Of a stretch of DNA of 64,000 bases, positions 1 through 8,699 are shown in pieces (the stretch's first letter is position 1; each line of letters begins with the position of its first letter). Source of the DNA: Bog-473 sp963828825 (GTDB lineage Bacteria > Actinomycetota > Acidimicrobiia > Acidimicrobiales > RAAP-2); the NCBI GenBank assembly GCA_963828825.1, contig CAWHGF010000004.1:806001-870000 (forward strand), written 5' to 3'. The notes below the pieces were generated by a model, which was not told the origin of the DNA, did not search any database, and saw only the letters and a program-made list of their open reading frames with translations. A program made the translations under genes and the position numbers.

Positions 1-1830
1 CGGGGCAACGAGATCGCGATGGTTTTCCAGGAACCGATGACCAGCCTCAACCCCGTGTTCACGGTGGGAAACCAGATCGGCGAGGCGGTGCGGATCCACC
101 TCGGCCTCTCGCGGCGCGCCGCGAGGGAGAGAGCGGCCGAGCTGCTCGACCTGGTGGGGATTCCCGACGCGCACCGCCGGGTCAAGGACTACCCCCACGC
201 CTTCTCCGGTGGCATGCGACAGCGGGCCATGATCGCCATGGCCATCGCATGCGGCCCGCGCCTGCTCATCGCCGACGAGCCCACCACGGCCCTTGACGTC
301 ACGATTCAAGCTCAGATCCTCGATCTGCTGGCGAGGCTCCAACAGGAGCTCGGCATGGCGGTCCTCTTCGTGACCCACGATCTCGGCATCGTGGCCCAGG
401 TATGCCAGAAGGTGGTCGTGCTCTATGCCGGCCAGATGGTGGAGGAGGCCCACGTCGACAGGTTCTTCGAACGGCCTCGTCATCCCTATTCCCAGGGTCT
501 CCTCGAGTCGATGCCACAGATGACCCCCGTCGGGGAATCGCTCCATACCATCCCCGGTGAGGTCCCTCGGGCCGGGCGGAGCCCAACGGGCTGCCGATTC
601 AACCCACGCTGTCGTTACGCCACCGCCGAATGTTCGAGTGATCCCGTCCAGCTTGATGTGAGCGCCGGGTCTCCCGATGTGCTCGTGCGTTGCATTCACG
701 AGCGAGATCTCGACTTGCGTGTGCTCACCGAAGATCGCGAGCCCCGTGATCGCCACCAGCCGGACAAGACCGAAGCGCAGGCGACTGCGACGGCCGGCGA
801 CACGGCGGAGATCCTCCTCCAGGCGAAGGGGCTTACCAAGGTGTTCCCGGTCCGTCGTGGCGTCCTCCGTCGGGTGGCTGGCCACATCAGAGCCGTCGAC
901 GAGATCAATTTCATCATCCGAGAGGGCGAGACGCTGGGTCTGGTGGGCGAGAGCGGCTCGGGCAAGTCGACGGTTGCTCGACTGGTCACCAAGCTGATTG
1001 ACCCGACCGCAGGCGAGGTGCGCCTCGGTGATGTGGATCTCACGTCACTCTCGTCCAGGTCGCTCCGTCGCGCTCGGCGGGACTTCCAGATGGTCTTCCA
1101 GGACCCCTACTCCTCGCTCGATCCCAAGACCACGGTTGGGTCAGCGATCGGTGAGCCGTTGACCGTCCACGAAGGATTGCGCGGAACGAACCGAGACGAA
1201 AGGGTTGCCGAGCTGTTGACCCAGGTCGGACTGAGTCGGGATATGGCCCGCCGCTATCCGCAGTCGTTCTCCGGCGGCCAGCGCCAGCGCATCGCGATCG
1301 CCCGGGCCATCGCTCTGCGTCCCCGATTGGTGGTGTGCGACGAGCCCGTGAGCTCCCTCGACGTCTCGACCCAGTCCCAGGTGATCAACCTCTTGGCCGA
1401 ACTCCAGGAGAGCCTGGGGACTGCCTACCTCTTCATTGCACACGACCTTTCCGTGGTACGCCACATCAGCAACCGGATCGCCGTCATGTACCTGGGCCGG
1501 ATCGTCGAGGAAGGACCGGCAATCGAGGTGTGCGAGCGCCCCAGGCACCCGTATACCCACGCGCTCTTGTCGGCGATACCAGATCCGCGGCGACGAAGTC
1601 GACCGGGGCGGGTCGTGCTCGCCGGTGACGTGCCGAGCCCTCTCAATCCGCCGTCGGGCTGTCACTTTCGGACCCGGTGTCCATACGCCATGGACGTCTG
1701 TGCTCACGTCACACCGACGCCGTTCCTCGCTCCGGCGGGGAGCACCGTGACATGCCATCTCCACACCGAAGGACCAACGCTCGCCGGGCAGCCCGTCACC
1801 CTGTTGCAGACCCCTGACCCGAAACGATAG
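1..1830 (+). CDS. Peptide/nickel-type ABC transporter, fused double ATP-binding protein (5' partial)
   Basis: Two ABC ATPase modules in one chain, as in DppD-DppF fusions that energise oligopeptide or nickel import at the membrane. The frame is open to base 1, so the first Walker A lies outside the window. Visible in module 1 are the Q-loop (VFQEPMTSL), signature FSGGMRQR and Walker B LLIADEPTTALD. Module 2 has Walker A GESGSGKST at about 946-972, signature FSGGQRQR and VVCDEPVSSLD. Each module ends with the cysteine-bearing oligopeptide-transporter C-terminal region (CRFNPRCRYA; CHFRTRCPYA). The binding protein gene follows about 100 nt downstream on the same strand; permeases are presumably upstream. 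The substrate cannot be told from the ATPase. Confidence 0.93.
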   Translation, partial: RGNEIAMVFQEPMTSLNPVFTVGNQIGEAVRIHLGLSRRAARERAAELLDLVGIPDAHRRVKDYPHAFSGGMRQRAMIAMAIACGPRLLIADEPTTALDVTIQAQILDLLARLQQELGMAVLFVTHDLGIVAQVCQKVVVLYAGQMVEEAHVDRFFERPRHPYSQGLLESMPQMTPVGESLHTIPGEVPRAGRSPTGCRFNPRCRYATAECSSDPVQLDVSAGSPDVLVRCIHERDLDLRVLTEDREPRDRHQPDKTEAQATATAGDTAEILLQAKGLTKVFPVRRGVLRRVAGHIRAVDEINFIIREGETLGLVGESGSGKSTVARLVTKLIDPTAGEVRLGDVDLTSLSSRSLRRARRDFQMVFQDPYSSLDPKTTVGSAIGEPLTVHEGLRGTNRDERVAELLTQVGLSRDMARRYPQSFSGGQRQRIAIARAIALRPRLVVCDEPVSSLDVSTQSQVINLLAELQESLGTAYLFIAHDLSVVRHISNRIAVMYLGRIVEEGPAIEVCERPRHPYTHALLSAIPDPRRRSRPGRVVLAGDVPSPLNPPSGCHFRTRCPYAMDVCAHVTPTPFLAPAGSTVTCHLHTEGPTLAGQPVTLLQTPDPKR

Positions 1831-1932
1831 GAGCGTGGCACTCGATTCCGCCAGCAGGTGTCGCCGCGTGGGCATCCCTCTCCAGCGGTACGTGAACCGA
1901 TAGTTCACCAATTCGCTTGTTATTGTTTGAAA

Positions 1933-3507
1933 ATGATCCCGAAAAGTGCCGCAGCAGCGACGAGGCCGCTCGGATTGGTGCGTTGCTGTCTTGCCATCGT
2001 CCCGCTTGTCGCCCTGACCGTGGGGCTCACGGCGGCCGTGCCCGTGCTGTCGGGCGTGGCCGCGGCAGCGACAGGGAATACCTTGAACCTCGGCTACGAC
2101 TTCTCCTCGGAGTTCTCGAACACCTTCGACCCGGCAAAGAGCCAGAGCGAATGTGACTCCTTGGTGGCCGAACAGATCTATGGGTTCTTGCTGACACGGA
2201 ACGTCAAGGACCAGATAGAACCGGGGCTCGCCTCGGCGTGGACCATCGGCACTGACAGTCTCACACTCACTCTTCGACCCGGTCTGACCTTCTCCGACGG
2301 CGAACCCTTCGATGCCCAGGCGGTGAAGGACGGGATCTTGCACAATCAATCGAACACCATGTTCACCGAGCTCCATGCCGTGACCGGTGTTGACGTCCTC
2401 AACCCCACCACTGCCCGGATCGACCTGAAGGACAACAGCGGCGTCCGACTCACCTATGCCTTGACGCAGAGCTCAGGCGAGATTCCGGCCCCGTCCACCC
2501 TGAACGGCTCCTTCGCCCATCCGATCGGTGCAGGACCGTTCGAGTTCGTCTCCTACACGGAAGGTTCGAATCTGACATTGGCCCGCTCGCCCACCTACTA
2601 CGCCGCCTCGACGTACAAGCTCGGCGGTCTTCGATTCGTGCAAGTCGGTTCCGGGCCGCCCTCCGTCACGGCCCTGTTGTCCGGCTCGGTGGACTACGTG
2701 CGACTGGAACCGGACTCCTACGCCGCCGTGCCCAAGGGATCGAATTACGGTGTCGTGTCGCGTCCCTCGAGTGACTACCTGCAGCTCGAGTTCCGATTCT
2801 CAGGGCCGTTCACCAAGACGCTGGTCCGTCAAGCGGTGAATCTGGCCATCAACCGCAATGACATCAACACGGTGGTGCTCGATGGACAGGGCCAGGTCGC
2901 CACCCAACCGTTCCCGCCATCTTCACCGGTCCATGTGGCCGGCCTCGTGGGTTCAAATCGTTACGATCCTTCGCTCGCGAAGAAGGACCTCGCCGCCGCG
3001 GGCTATCCCCATGGCTTCAGCTTCACGCTCGTGATACCCGGAGGCGGTATTGCAATTGAGGAGCGCCTCGCGACGCTGGTTCAGGCCGAGCTGGGCGCTG
3101 TCGGCATCAACGTCAAGATCCAGCGCGTCCTGGGCGACGATCTCTATACGAGCTTTCTCGTCCAAAAGCAAGGCAACGCCCTGGCGGCGGAGGACACCGA
3201 CAACCCTTACCCTCCTCTTCTCCTCGGTCAGTTCGCATCCAACGATTTCGCTGCGGTGCAGCTGAACGCGGTGAACCCCCAGATCAATGCCATTCTCACC
3301 CAGGCAGACAACTCCACGAGCCTGTCGACCATCGATGCATTCGGCCGTCAGGGCAACAAGGTCGACGTCGATGAGGCGCTCGAAGTGCCAATCGCCTTTC
3401 TCCCTCAGATCGTGGCTTGGAACAAGGACACGGTGCACGGCACCGTTTCGGCTCCCCTCAACACCTGTGCGCCCGATGACTTCGCCGGGCTCTCGGTGTC
3501 GGGGTAG
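1933..3507 (+). CDS. ABC transporter substrate-binding protein, family 5 (peptide/nickel type)
   Basis: Secreted ligand-binding partner of the upstream double ATPase. I chose ATG 1933 because a typical Sec signal follows at once (Lys/Arg region, then a long Ala/Leu/Val core ending AAAAT); the frame is open to a GTG at 1858, whose extra 25 residues are not signal-like. Family 5 features include the N-terminal 'FDPAKSQSECDSLVAEQIYGF' type region (split here as FDPAKSQSE and LVAEQIYGF), 'SDGEPFDAQAVKDGI', and 'VRQAVNLAINRNDI' in the second lobe. About 524 residues, the usual size. No lipobox cysteine is seen, so the protein may be released or held otherwise. Ligand unknown. Confidence 0.9.
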   Translation: MIPKSAAAATRPLGLVRCCLAIVPLVALTVGLTAAVPVLSGVAAAATGNTLNLGYDFSSEFSNTFDPAKSQSECDSLVAEQIYGFLLTRNVKDQIEPGLASAWTIGTDSLTLTLRPGLTFSDGEPFDAQAVKDGILHNQSNTMFTELHAVTGVDVLNPTTARIDLKDNSGVRLTYALTQSSGEIPAPSTLNGSFAHPIGAGPFEFVSYTEGSNLTLARSPTYYAASTYKLGGLRFVQVGSGPPSVTALLSGSVDYVRLEPDSYAAVPKGSNYGVVSRPSSDYLQLEFRFSGPFTKTLVRQAVNLAINRNDINTVVLDGQGQVATQPFPPSSPVHVAGLVGSNRYDPSLAKKDLAAAGYPHGFSFTLVIPGGGIAIEERLATLVQAELGAVGINVKIQRVLGDDLYTSFLVQKQGNALAAEDTDNPYPPLLLGQFASNDFAAVQLNAVNPQINAILTQADNSTSLSTIDAFGRQGNKVDVDEALEVPIAFLPQIVAWNKDTVHGTVSAPLNTCAPDDFAGLSVSG

Positions 3508-3606
3508 CTCCCGACCGAGTTGGGCCTCGAGTTGGAGTGCCCGGACGCTGGCCGCGCCGCTCAGGACAACGTCGGTCCATCTTTAGATTTTTGCCTGAGT
3601 AAAGGC

Positions 3607-3640
3607 GATGCCACCCGCCTCGAGCCGGGAAGCGGGCATC
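3607..3640 (+). terminator. Bulged GC hairpin downstream of the ABC importer
   Basis: GATGCC...CGC at 3607-3618 pairs with GCGGGCATC at 3632-3640, with a 3-nt bulge in the left arm. It lies about 100 nt after the binding-protein stop. There is no T-tract, so termination is only a possibility. Confidence 0.3.
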
Positions 3641-3680
3641 CGACACTGAGATCTGAATCCGCTTGATTTCGTGGGACCCC

Positions 3681-3709
3681 ACGGACTTTCGGGCACTCTT
3701 CTGGTCATC
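3681..3709 (+). repeat. Dispersed ~28-bp repeat, copy 1
   Basis: ACGGACTTTCGGGCACTCTT followed by CTGGTCAT. A second copy at 5911-5937 (ACGGACCTTCGGGCAATCCT then CGGTCAT) differs at about four positions. The two copies, in direct orientation, flank the MarR/AlkA/isochorismatase block. Apart from this repeat and the bulged hairpin, 3508-3810 shows no gene. Confidence 0.5.
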
Positions 3710-3810
3710 TCACCGGGTCGAGCCCAGTACTCTCGGCGACTCTGAGCGAGGTGTTCGGACGGGCTGCCGCCGAAGAACGTTCGGACAAGACCCTCAGGAC
3801 CGATCGCGGG

Positions 3811-4071
3811 TTAACGGTCCTCGACGTGATTGGCTACGCCCGAAATGGCGGACGCAACCACCGATACCACGGCAGGGTCCATGTGATCGAAGAAGTTCGA
3901 TCGGACGCTGGATGCCTCGGAAAGGTGCATGAGGGTGGTGTAGTCGCTGGCGCTCAAACCCGCGCCGTGGATCAGGTCTGAGTCGAGGTCCCGTGGGAGC
4001 GTCTTGACGAGGCGCATGATTGCCCGCCAGAGCGTTTCTTCCGCTGGGGAAAGCGGAGCGACCTTGGCCAT
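3811..4071 (-). pseudogene. Truncated MarR-family regulator
   Basis: From ATG 4071 the first ~50 residues read like a MarR N-terminus (LSPAEETLWRAIMRLV, then GLSASDYTTLMHLSEAS), the dimerisation helices plus the start of the winged helix. After SEAS the sequence no longer resembles MarR: the DNA-recognition helix and wing are missing in all frames down to the stop at 3811. The frame is also open up to 4101, but that extension overlaps the operator-like palindrome at 4086-4101, so ATG 4071 is preferred. It probably once controlled itself and the neighbouring genes, which carry the same palindrome. A truncated protein could still dimerise, but I treat the gene as broken. Confidence 0.6.
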
Positions 4072-4085
4072 CGACCGAGGATAAC

Positions 4086-4101
4086 TTGCTCTACGAAGCA
4101 A
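4086..4101 (-). promoter_or_regulatory. MarR-type operator TTGC-N8-GCAA upstream of the MarR remnant
   Basis: TTGC at 4086-4089 and GCAA at 4098-4101 are inverted around 8 nt, with near-symmetric AA/TT flanks. It ends 15 nt before ATG 4071, a fit for autoregulation. The same spacing and core recur at 4908-4923. Confidence 0.5.
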
Positions 4102-4152
4102 TTGTAGTCAGTGGGCCTGACGGATCACGGAATCGGGATCCATCGACCTCTC

Positions 4153-4872
4153 CTACACCTCACGGACCGGGTTGGTCTGACTCCGGCGCAGTTGAAAGAG
4201 ATAGGACGTGGCAAGGCTCCGGAACGGGCGCCACTTCTCGGCGATGTCGAGGACCTCCTCTTGGCTCGGTAGATGACCTAGGTGATACGCATCGCGGATC
4301 GCTTTGCGCAACGCGAGGTCTCCTGCCAACACGATGTCCTCCCGTCGAAGAGCGACGAGCAAAGCGCCTTGCGCGGTCCACGGGCCGATACCGGGTACGG
4401 CCGTCAGCTCGGCGATGAACTCGTCGTCCGACATCCCTCGCAGGCGCTCGACATCCAATCGGCTATCCACAAACCGCTCGGCGAGATCCCGCAGCGTGTT
4501 GACCTTTCGCCACGAAAGACCCGCCGCTCGCAGGTCGTTCGGATCACCGGCCAACAGCTGGTCGGGCGATGGAATATGGCCACCGAAGAGCGAGGTGACG
4601 CGGGCGATGGTCCGCCTTGTCGCAGCGACGGAGAGCTGTTGTCCGGTGACCTGAAAGAGGAGAGACCCGAATAGGTCCATCGGCGGAAGTTCGCTGAGCC
4701 GCGCGTGCGGATCGAAGTCCGGCCGTTGCTCGACCAGCTGTCTGATCACGGGGTCGACTTTGCGCAGATGGTCCTGGCCGAGAGAATACCTCGTTGCCTG
4801 TCTGCTAGGAACCGGTCGAGAGATCTTTTCCGAGGACACCCGTCGATTCTCCCTCCGAATTCCGACGCTCAT
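4153..4872 (-). CDS. DNA-3-methyladenine glycosylase II family protein (HhH-GPD)
   Basis: Base-excision repair glycosylase of the AlkA type, removing alkylated purines from DNA. The HhH-GPD core is clear: the helix-hairpin-helix VPGIGPWTAQG, then LAGDLALRKAI carrying the conserved catalytic Asp and downstream Arg. An upstream segment LLFQVTGQQLSVAA matches the family's QQ-containing helix. ATG 4872 gives about 239 residues, normal for short AlkA proteins without the Ada part; the frame is open further to 4923, but that would run into the operator palindrome. It is divergent from the isochorismatase-like gene at 5093, and the palindrome between them suggests shared control. Substrate range is inferred from the family. 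Confidence 0.85.
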   Translation of the reverse strand: MSVGIRRENRRVSSEKISRPVPSRQATRYSLGQDHLRKVDPVIRQLVEQRPDFDPHARLSELPPMDLFGSLLFQVTGQQLSVAATRRTIARVTSLFGGHIPSPDQLLAGDPNDLRAAGLSWRKVNTLRDLAERFVDSRLDVERLRGMSDDEFIAELTAVPGIGPWTAQGALLVALRREDIVLAGDLALRKAIRDAYHLGHLPSQEEVLDIAEKWRPFRSLATSYLFQLRRSQTNPVREV

Positions 4873-4903
4873 TTCAGCAATGGAGCTCTGCGATCTGGGC
4901 AGA

Positions 4904-4927
4904 ATAATTGCTTGCCAACGCAATTAT
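4904..4927. promoter_or_regulatory. Perfect 8-bp-arm palindrome in the AlkA/isochorismatase divergent promoter
   Basis: ATAATTGC (4904-4911), 8-nt spacer, GCAATTAT (4920-4927). It contains TTGC-N8-GCAA, the same core as the site before the MarR remnant. TATAAT is present on both strands at its right edge (4925-4930 on plus, 4923-4928 on minus), so a bound regulator would cover promoter elements for both genes. Confidence 0.6.
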
Positions 4928-5092
4928 AATTCGTTACGCTCAACTTGAACACGAGCCAGCCGGACGCCGAAGGGCGTGACCGGCCGGGTGCCCCTGTTGC
5001 TGTCGTGGGTGACCGACCGAGTTATTGGCCTCTGCGACCGGCCCGGACTACCCCACGGGGGCGACCGCGGTTGGGAGAGGAAGGAGAACACG

Positions 5093-5842
5093 ATGACCAG
5101 TCAGCTGGGCGTGTGGAAGGCCGAGGACTGTGCCTTGGTGTTGATCGACTACCAGAACGAGATGTTCGAGGTCATACGGTCCGAGACGAACGCCGACCTG
5201 GTCGAACTGCACGTCCGGCTATTGGCCAAGACTGCCAAGGCGTTCGGGATGCCGATTGTGCTGTCGACCGTCGGTGTCGGGTATGGGTTCAACGGACCGA
5301 CCCTCCCATCGATTCTTTCCGAGCTTGACGGTAGGGAGGCGATCGACCGTTCCTCGATGGACGCGTTCGAAGACCAGGCCTTCCGTGAGGCCGTCGCGGC
5401 AACCGGGCGCAAGCGACTGATCATCGCCGGTCTCCACACGGAGATCTGCCTCACGTTCGCCACGGTGCAAGCCTTGAAGGACGGCTACGACGTGCTGTAC
5501 GTCACCGACGCTGTCGGAGGGCGGTCCGAGGTGGCGCACCGCACGGCGATCGACCGGCTTGCTCACGCTGGCGCCGTACCGACGACGGCGCTCGCCGTGG
5601 TTACGGAACTCTTCCGAGATTGGGCCGGTCCTCTCGCCGCGCCGGCCCTGGAGGTCATCCATTGGTACTTCCGAGAGGTTCCGCAGCACACCGACGACGT
5701 GGGCGTGGCGGACGCGGAGAAAAGCTGCCGCAGCAGCCGACGGCAATCGGTGAGATGGCGGGCCGGAGCATCCCCAACACGGTGCTTGGATTCGCCATCC
5801 TCGTTGCCCTTGGTGTCTCGGCATCGGGTTGGGTGCTTTTAG
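5093..5842 (+). CDS. Isochorismatase-fold cysteine hydrolase
   Basis: YcaC/nicotinamidase-like fold. The catalytic Asp sits in ALVLIDYQNEMF and the nucleophilic Cys in AGLHTEICLTFATVQAL. ATG 5093 is preceded by AAGGAG at good distance, so the open frame back to 4976 is not used. The family is usually about 200-210 residues; this reads 249, and the last ~45 residues after GVADAEKS are Arg/Ser-rich and unlike the family, so a late frameshift may have extended it. It is divergent from the alkA-like gene across a palindromic operator. The substrate is unknown; many such proteins act on small amides. Confidence 0.83.
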   Translation: MTSQLGVWKAEDCALVLIDYQNEMFEVIRSETNADLVELHVRLLAKTAKAFGMPIVLSTVGVGYGFNGPTLPSILSELDGREAIDRSSMDAFEDQAFREAVAATGRKRLIIAGLHTEICLTFATVQALKDGYDVLYVTDAVGGRSEVAHRTAIDRLAHAGAVPTTALAVVTELFRDWAGPLAAPALEVIHWYFREVPQHTDDVGVADAEKSCRSSRRQSVRWRAGASPTRCLDSPSSLPLVSRHRVGCF

Positions 5843-5904
5843 GGCGGCATCGGATGTCAAACGCCAGCCTGAGTCCCGAACCTGAGGGGTCGCCGCCGAA
5901 CTAG
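5755..5904 (+). CDS. Possible small single-pass membrane protein
   Basis: ATG 5755 opens a 49-residue frame with one hydrophobic segment (TVLGFAILVALGVSASGWVLL) followed by a short polar tail rich in Ser/Pro. It overlaps the doubtful last part of the isochorismatase-like gene in another frame, and no clear ribosome site precedes it. It could be a genuine small membrane protein, the displaced 3' end of the gene before it, or chance. Confidence 0.25.
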   Translation: MAGRSIPNTVLGFAILVALGVSASGWVLLGRHRMSNASLSPEPEGSPPN

Positions 5905-5925
5905 TGCCCGACGGACCTTCGGGCA
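5905..5925 (+). terminator. Hairpin TGCCCGA/TCGGGCA after the isochorismatase gene
   Basis: Seven-base perfect arms (5905-5911 and 5919-5925) around a 7-nt loop, right after the stop at 5904, with no T-run. Its right half is part of the dispersed repeat seen at 3681, so it may be a repeat feature instead. From 5938 to 6208 I see no gene. Confidence 0.35.
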
Positions 5926-5937
5926 ATCCTCGGTCAT
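5911..5937 (+). repeat. Dispersed ~28-bp repeat, copy 2
   Basis: Direct-orientation partner of 3681-3709, differing at about four positions. Both copies continue into GGTCAT. Confidence 0.5.
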
Positions 5938-6208
5938 ATTCTGAGGGCAATCGGACGTGCGAAATGGGTCCGATATGACCCACCGCTCCGGGACCGCTCG
6001 TTGTCCGGGGAACGGCTCTAGCTATCGGGGTCGATCTCTCGTCGGCGTCCGCTCAAAGGTTGTTCAAGTGTGGTGACACGTTCTAAGTATCGGCGTCGAT
6101 AACCCATTCAGGTATCGGATGGCGAGTTCTGCACCTGTGGTGAGAGATCCCGGTGCCTCTTGGTGGTTGTGGGCGGTAGCTAGTCGGGGGCTAGGTCCCG
6201 GAAACCAA

Positions 6209-7992
6209 ATGAGATTCACAATGAAGAAGTTCCCTACTGCACTGTTTGTGGCTGTTGCCGCCGTGCTGTTGCCGATGAGTGCCGCCGTCTTGATCACGAC
6301 GGCCAGGGCTGCGTCGGTACCGCCACGGACGGTTCCGCTCGTGTGCCCCTATGGAGATGACCGCTCCACCTACGATGCCTCGGTACAGCCTGGCATCATC
6401 GTGCCCGACTTCTCTGGTTGGCCATTCGTGCCGGTCACCTACACGGCATATGGCTTCAACGCTCAGACCCAAGAACCACAGATCATCGGCAACATCAACG
6501 AGGTCGGCACGACCGACCACCTTGTGGCCGCATGGGACAACAGCACCGACTGTGGGGGTGCTGCCGACAGCGACGGTGACATCTCTCGTAACGCCTGGGT
6601 CGTGGACTCCACGGGTCATGTCTTTGGGCAGAGCGACTTGTCGGGGCCTCCTGCGAACAACTTCGGGGATGCATCGAACCTCATGCTCAACCAGCCAATC
6701 GTGGGCATGACTCCGACCTCGGATGGTCAGGGCTACTGGCTCGTGGCTGCTGACGGTGGGATCTTCGACTACGGGGATGCTGGCTTCTACGGCTCTGCCG
6801 GGTCGATTCACCTGAATCAGCCCATCGTGGGCATGTCGGTGAGTCCTGATGGTCAGGGTTACACACTGGTGGCATCAGACGGTGGAGTGTTCACCTACGG
6901 TGACGCTCACTTCTATGGGTCGCTGCCCGGTGTGTTGAAGCCTGGCCAGACGCTCAACTCACCCATCGAAGGGATCGTGACGACACCGGATGGTGGTGGC
7001 TATTGGATGGTGGCCGCTGATGGAGGGATCTTCACCTTCGGAGACGCCCCGTTCCTGGGGTCGCTCGGTAGCCAGCACCTCGCATCTCCGATTGCTGGGA
7101 TGTTCGCTAACGGCACCGGCTACACCCTGGTCTCCCAGGACGGCACGCTCTACCCGTTCGCAGGTTCACCTGCACCCGCCGACCCTACGACGCCTTCTGC
7201 GTCTCCTACAACCACTACAGCGACCACTAGCACGACTGCCACGACGACGACGCCGCCACCCGACGATCCCTCGGGTCAACCAATGCCGACGACGCCACCC
7301 ACCGGCTACCAACAGATATTTGCGGACGACTTCACAAGCTCCACTTTGGGCAGCAACTGGCATGAATACAGCGGCGACGACTTTGGCGTCTATAACGGGC
7401 AGGCAGGCACGACGTGGGATCCGTCGCACGTGACAGTCGGCAATGGCCTTCTCACGTTGCGCACGTACCAGGATCCCGCTCACGCTGGGCCGAACAGTCC
7501 GTGGGTCGAGGGTGGCGTCGCTTTGTGGCTCAACGTCAACGGAGCGAGCGATCCCACTTACGGTGAGTATCTCGTTCGCTCACGAGTGACCTCTGCGACC
7601 GGCGTGACGCAAGTGATGACGCTCTGGACAGACACCACATGGCCACCAGAGATCGATTTCAACGAGTCCAACGGCACCAACTCGTCTGGGGCCACCGAGT
7701 GGTACAACGGACCGAACGGGCCGACGCATTGCAGCCGGGAGTGCCGTCCGGGGTGGACCTGACTCAGTGGCACACATGGGGCGTCATCACCACCCCGAGC
7801 ACGATCACCTACACCGTTGACGGAAGGGTCTGGGCGACGATGCCCAACTACGTCACGACGCCCACGCACCTCACTCTTCAGCAAATGATCTGGCCGTGTG
7901 CAGACCCCTATGAGGCCTGCCCGAGCTCATCGACGGCTCCCGAGGTTGACATGCAGATCGACTGGGTAGCGGTGTACTCGCCAATTTCATGA
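6209..7992 (+). pseudogene. Secreted GH16-type glucanase with N-terminal propeller-like repeats (frameshifted)
   Basis: From ATG 6209: a Sec signal (KKFPTALFVAVAAVLL), a ~120-residue region, four 'GYWLVAADGGIFxxGDA' repeats typical of acidimicrobial exported proteins, a Thr/Pro linker, then a glycoside hydrolase 16 domain. The GH16 active-site motif ExDxxE is intact as PEIDFNES at about 7650. Around 7730 the frame breaks: the chain ends at 7762, while the rest of the domain (VDLTQWHTWGVITTPSTI, then TYTVDGRVWA) continues in another frame to 7992. One indel would restore a protein of about 594 residues. The likely role is outside the cell, cutting beta-glucans, with the repeats giving cell-wall or carbohydrate attachment. 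Real decay or a sequence error are both possible. Confidence 0.8.
6695..7160 (+). repeat. Four tandem ~42-residue propeller-like repeats inside the GH16 protein
   Basis: Units start at 6695, 6821, 6962 and 7088 (spacing 126, 141, 126 nt), each opening P-I-x-G-M/I and containing GYxxVxxDGGxFxxGDAxFxGS; the last is degenerate. The third unit follows a 15-nt insertion (KPGQT region). Confidence 0.8.
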
Positions 7993-8204
7993 TGAGCCCC
8001 GATGGCTCATTCATTTACTTAGCCACTCGTTCAACGCTTAACCCATTGATGGCAATCTGATCGCGTCGTCTGACGGCGGCAGGTCGGCGCGTGAGCTATT
8101 CCCGGGCGGAGGAGAGTTGCGGGAGCGGGTTCCGGCCAACGTCTCATTGACGCAGTTGAGCCAATCGCCACCCCATCCCGATGGCGCATGGGGACACCTC
8201 GTCG

Positions 8205-8699
8205 TCAAAGAGCTAAGCGAAGGCGCTCTATATCGAGAAGGTGATGATTTGAGTCATGAACGGCGTGACGAACGATCCAGTGCGGATCTACGTCGGTCCG
8301 ATCGAGCGTCACAATCGCGTCCCACTGGTTAGGAGCCAGTGCCGCAAGAGAGTCGAGAAACGATGTCGCTTCTCGCTCAATGCCGAGCAACGCTGCATCG
8401 ATGTCGATCTGACGAGGATCGGGTTCGAATGATGAATAAGGCGACTCACCGAGGTCGGCTCCTGGCTGTGTGACCGTAATGTCCAGCAGAAACCTCATTC
8501 CAAAAAGGACCTCTCGCACGTGGTCTGCGTATTCAGCGATGGACCACTGGCCATCCACTTGTCGCCGGAGTAGATCGTCAGATCCGAGACCTGCGACAGC
8601 GTTGGCGAACCGAGTGGGTAGGCCTGCTATCGCCGAGATGGCTGCCGCATCGCTCCACTCCTCGCCGTTGAACCCACACTCGCACCGTTCAAAGTCCAC
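8205..8699 (-). CDS. DinB-fold protein
   Basis: Four-helix DinB/mycothiol-S-transferase-like fold. Helix motifs are visible: GQWSIAEYADHVREVLFGMR in the first half and VRHAVHDSNHHLLDIERLR at the C-terminus, whose histidines are the usual metal ligands; the N-terminus carries CECGFNG. I prefer GTG 8699, since relatives start just before the CxCGF segment, although the frame is open to 8855. The roles of such proteins range from thiol transfer to unknown; no substrate can be assigned. It stands alone on the minus strand; 7993-8204 shows no gene. Confidence 0.7.
   Translation of the reverse strand: MDFERCECGFNGEEWSDAAAISAIAGLPTRFANAVAGLGSDDLLRRQVDGQWSIAEYADHVREVLFGMRFLLDITVTQPGADLGESPYSSFEPDPRQIDIDAALLGIEREATSFLDSLAALAPNQWDAIVTLDRTDVDPHWIVRHAVHDSNHHLLDIERLRLAL

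Noticed and set aside
1141..2376. Long minus-strand open frame opposite the ABC ATPase and binding protein
   Set aside because: Arginine-rich antisense shadow; both plus-strand genes have clear domains across the whole span.
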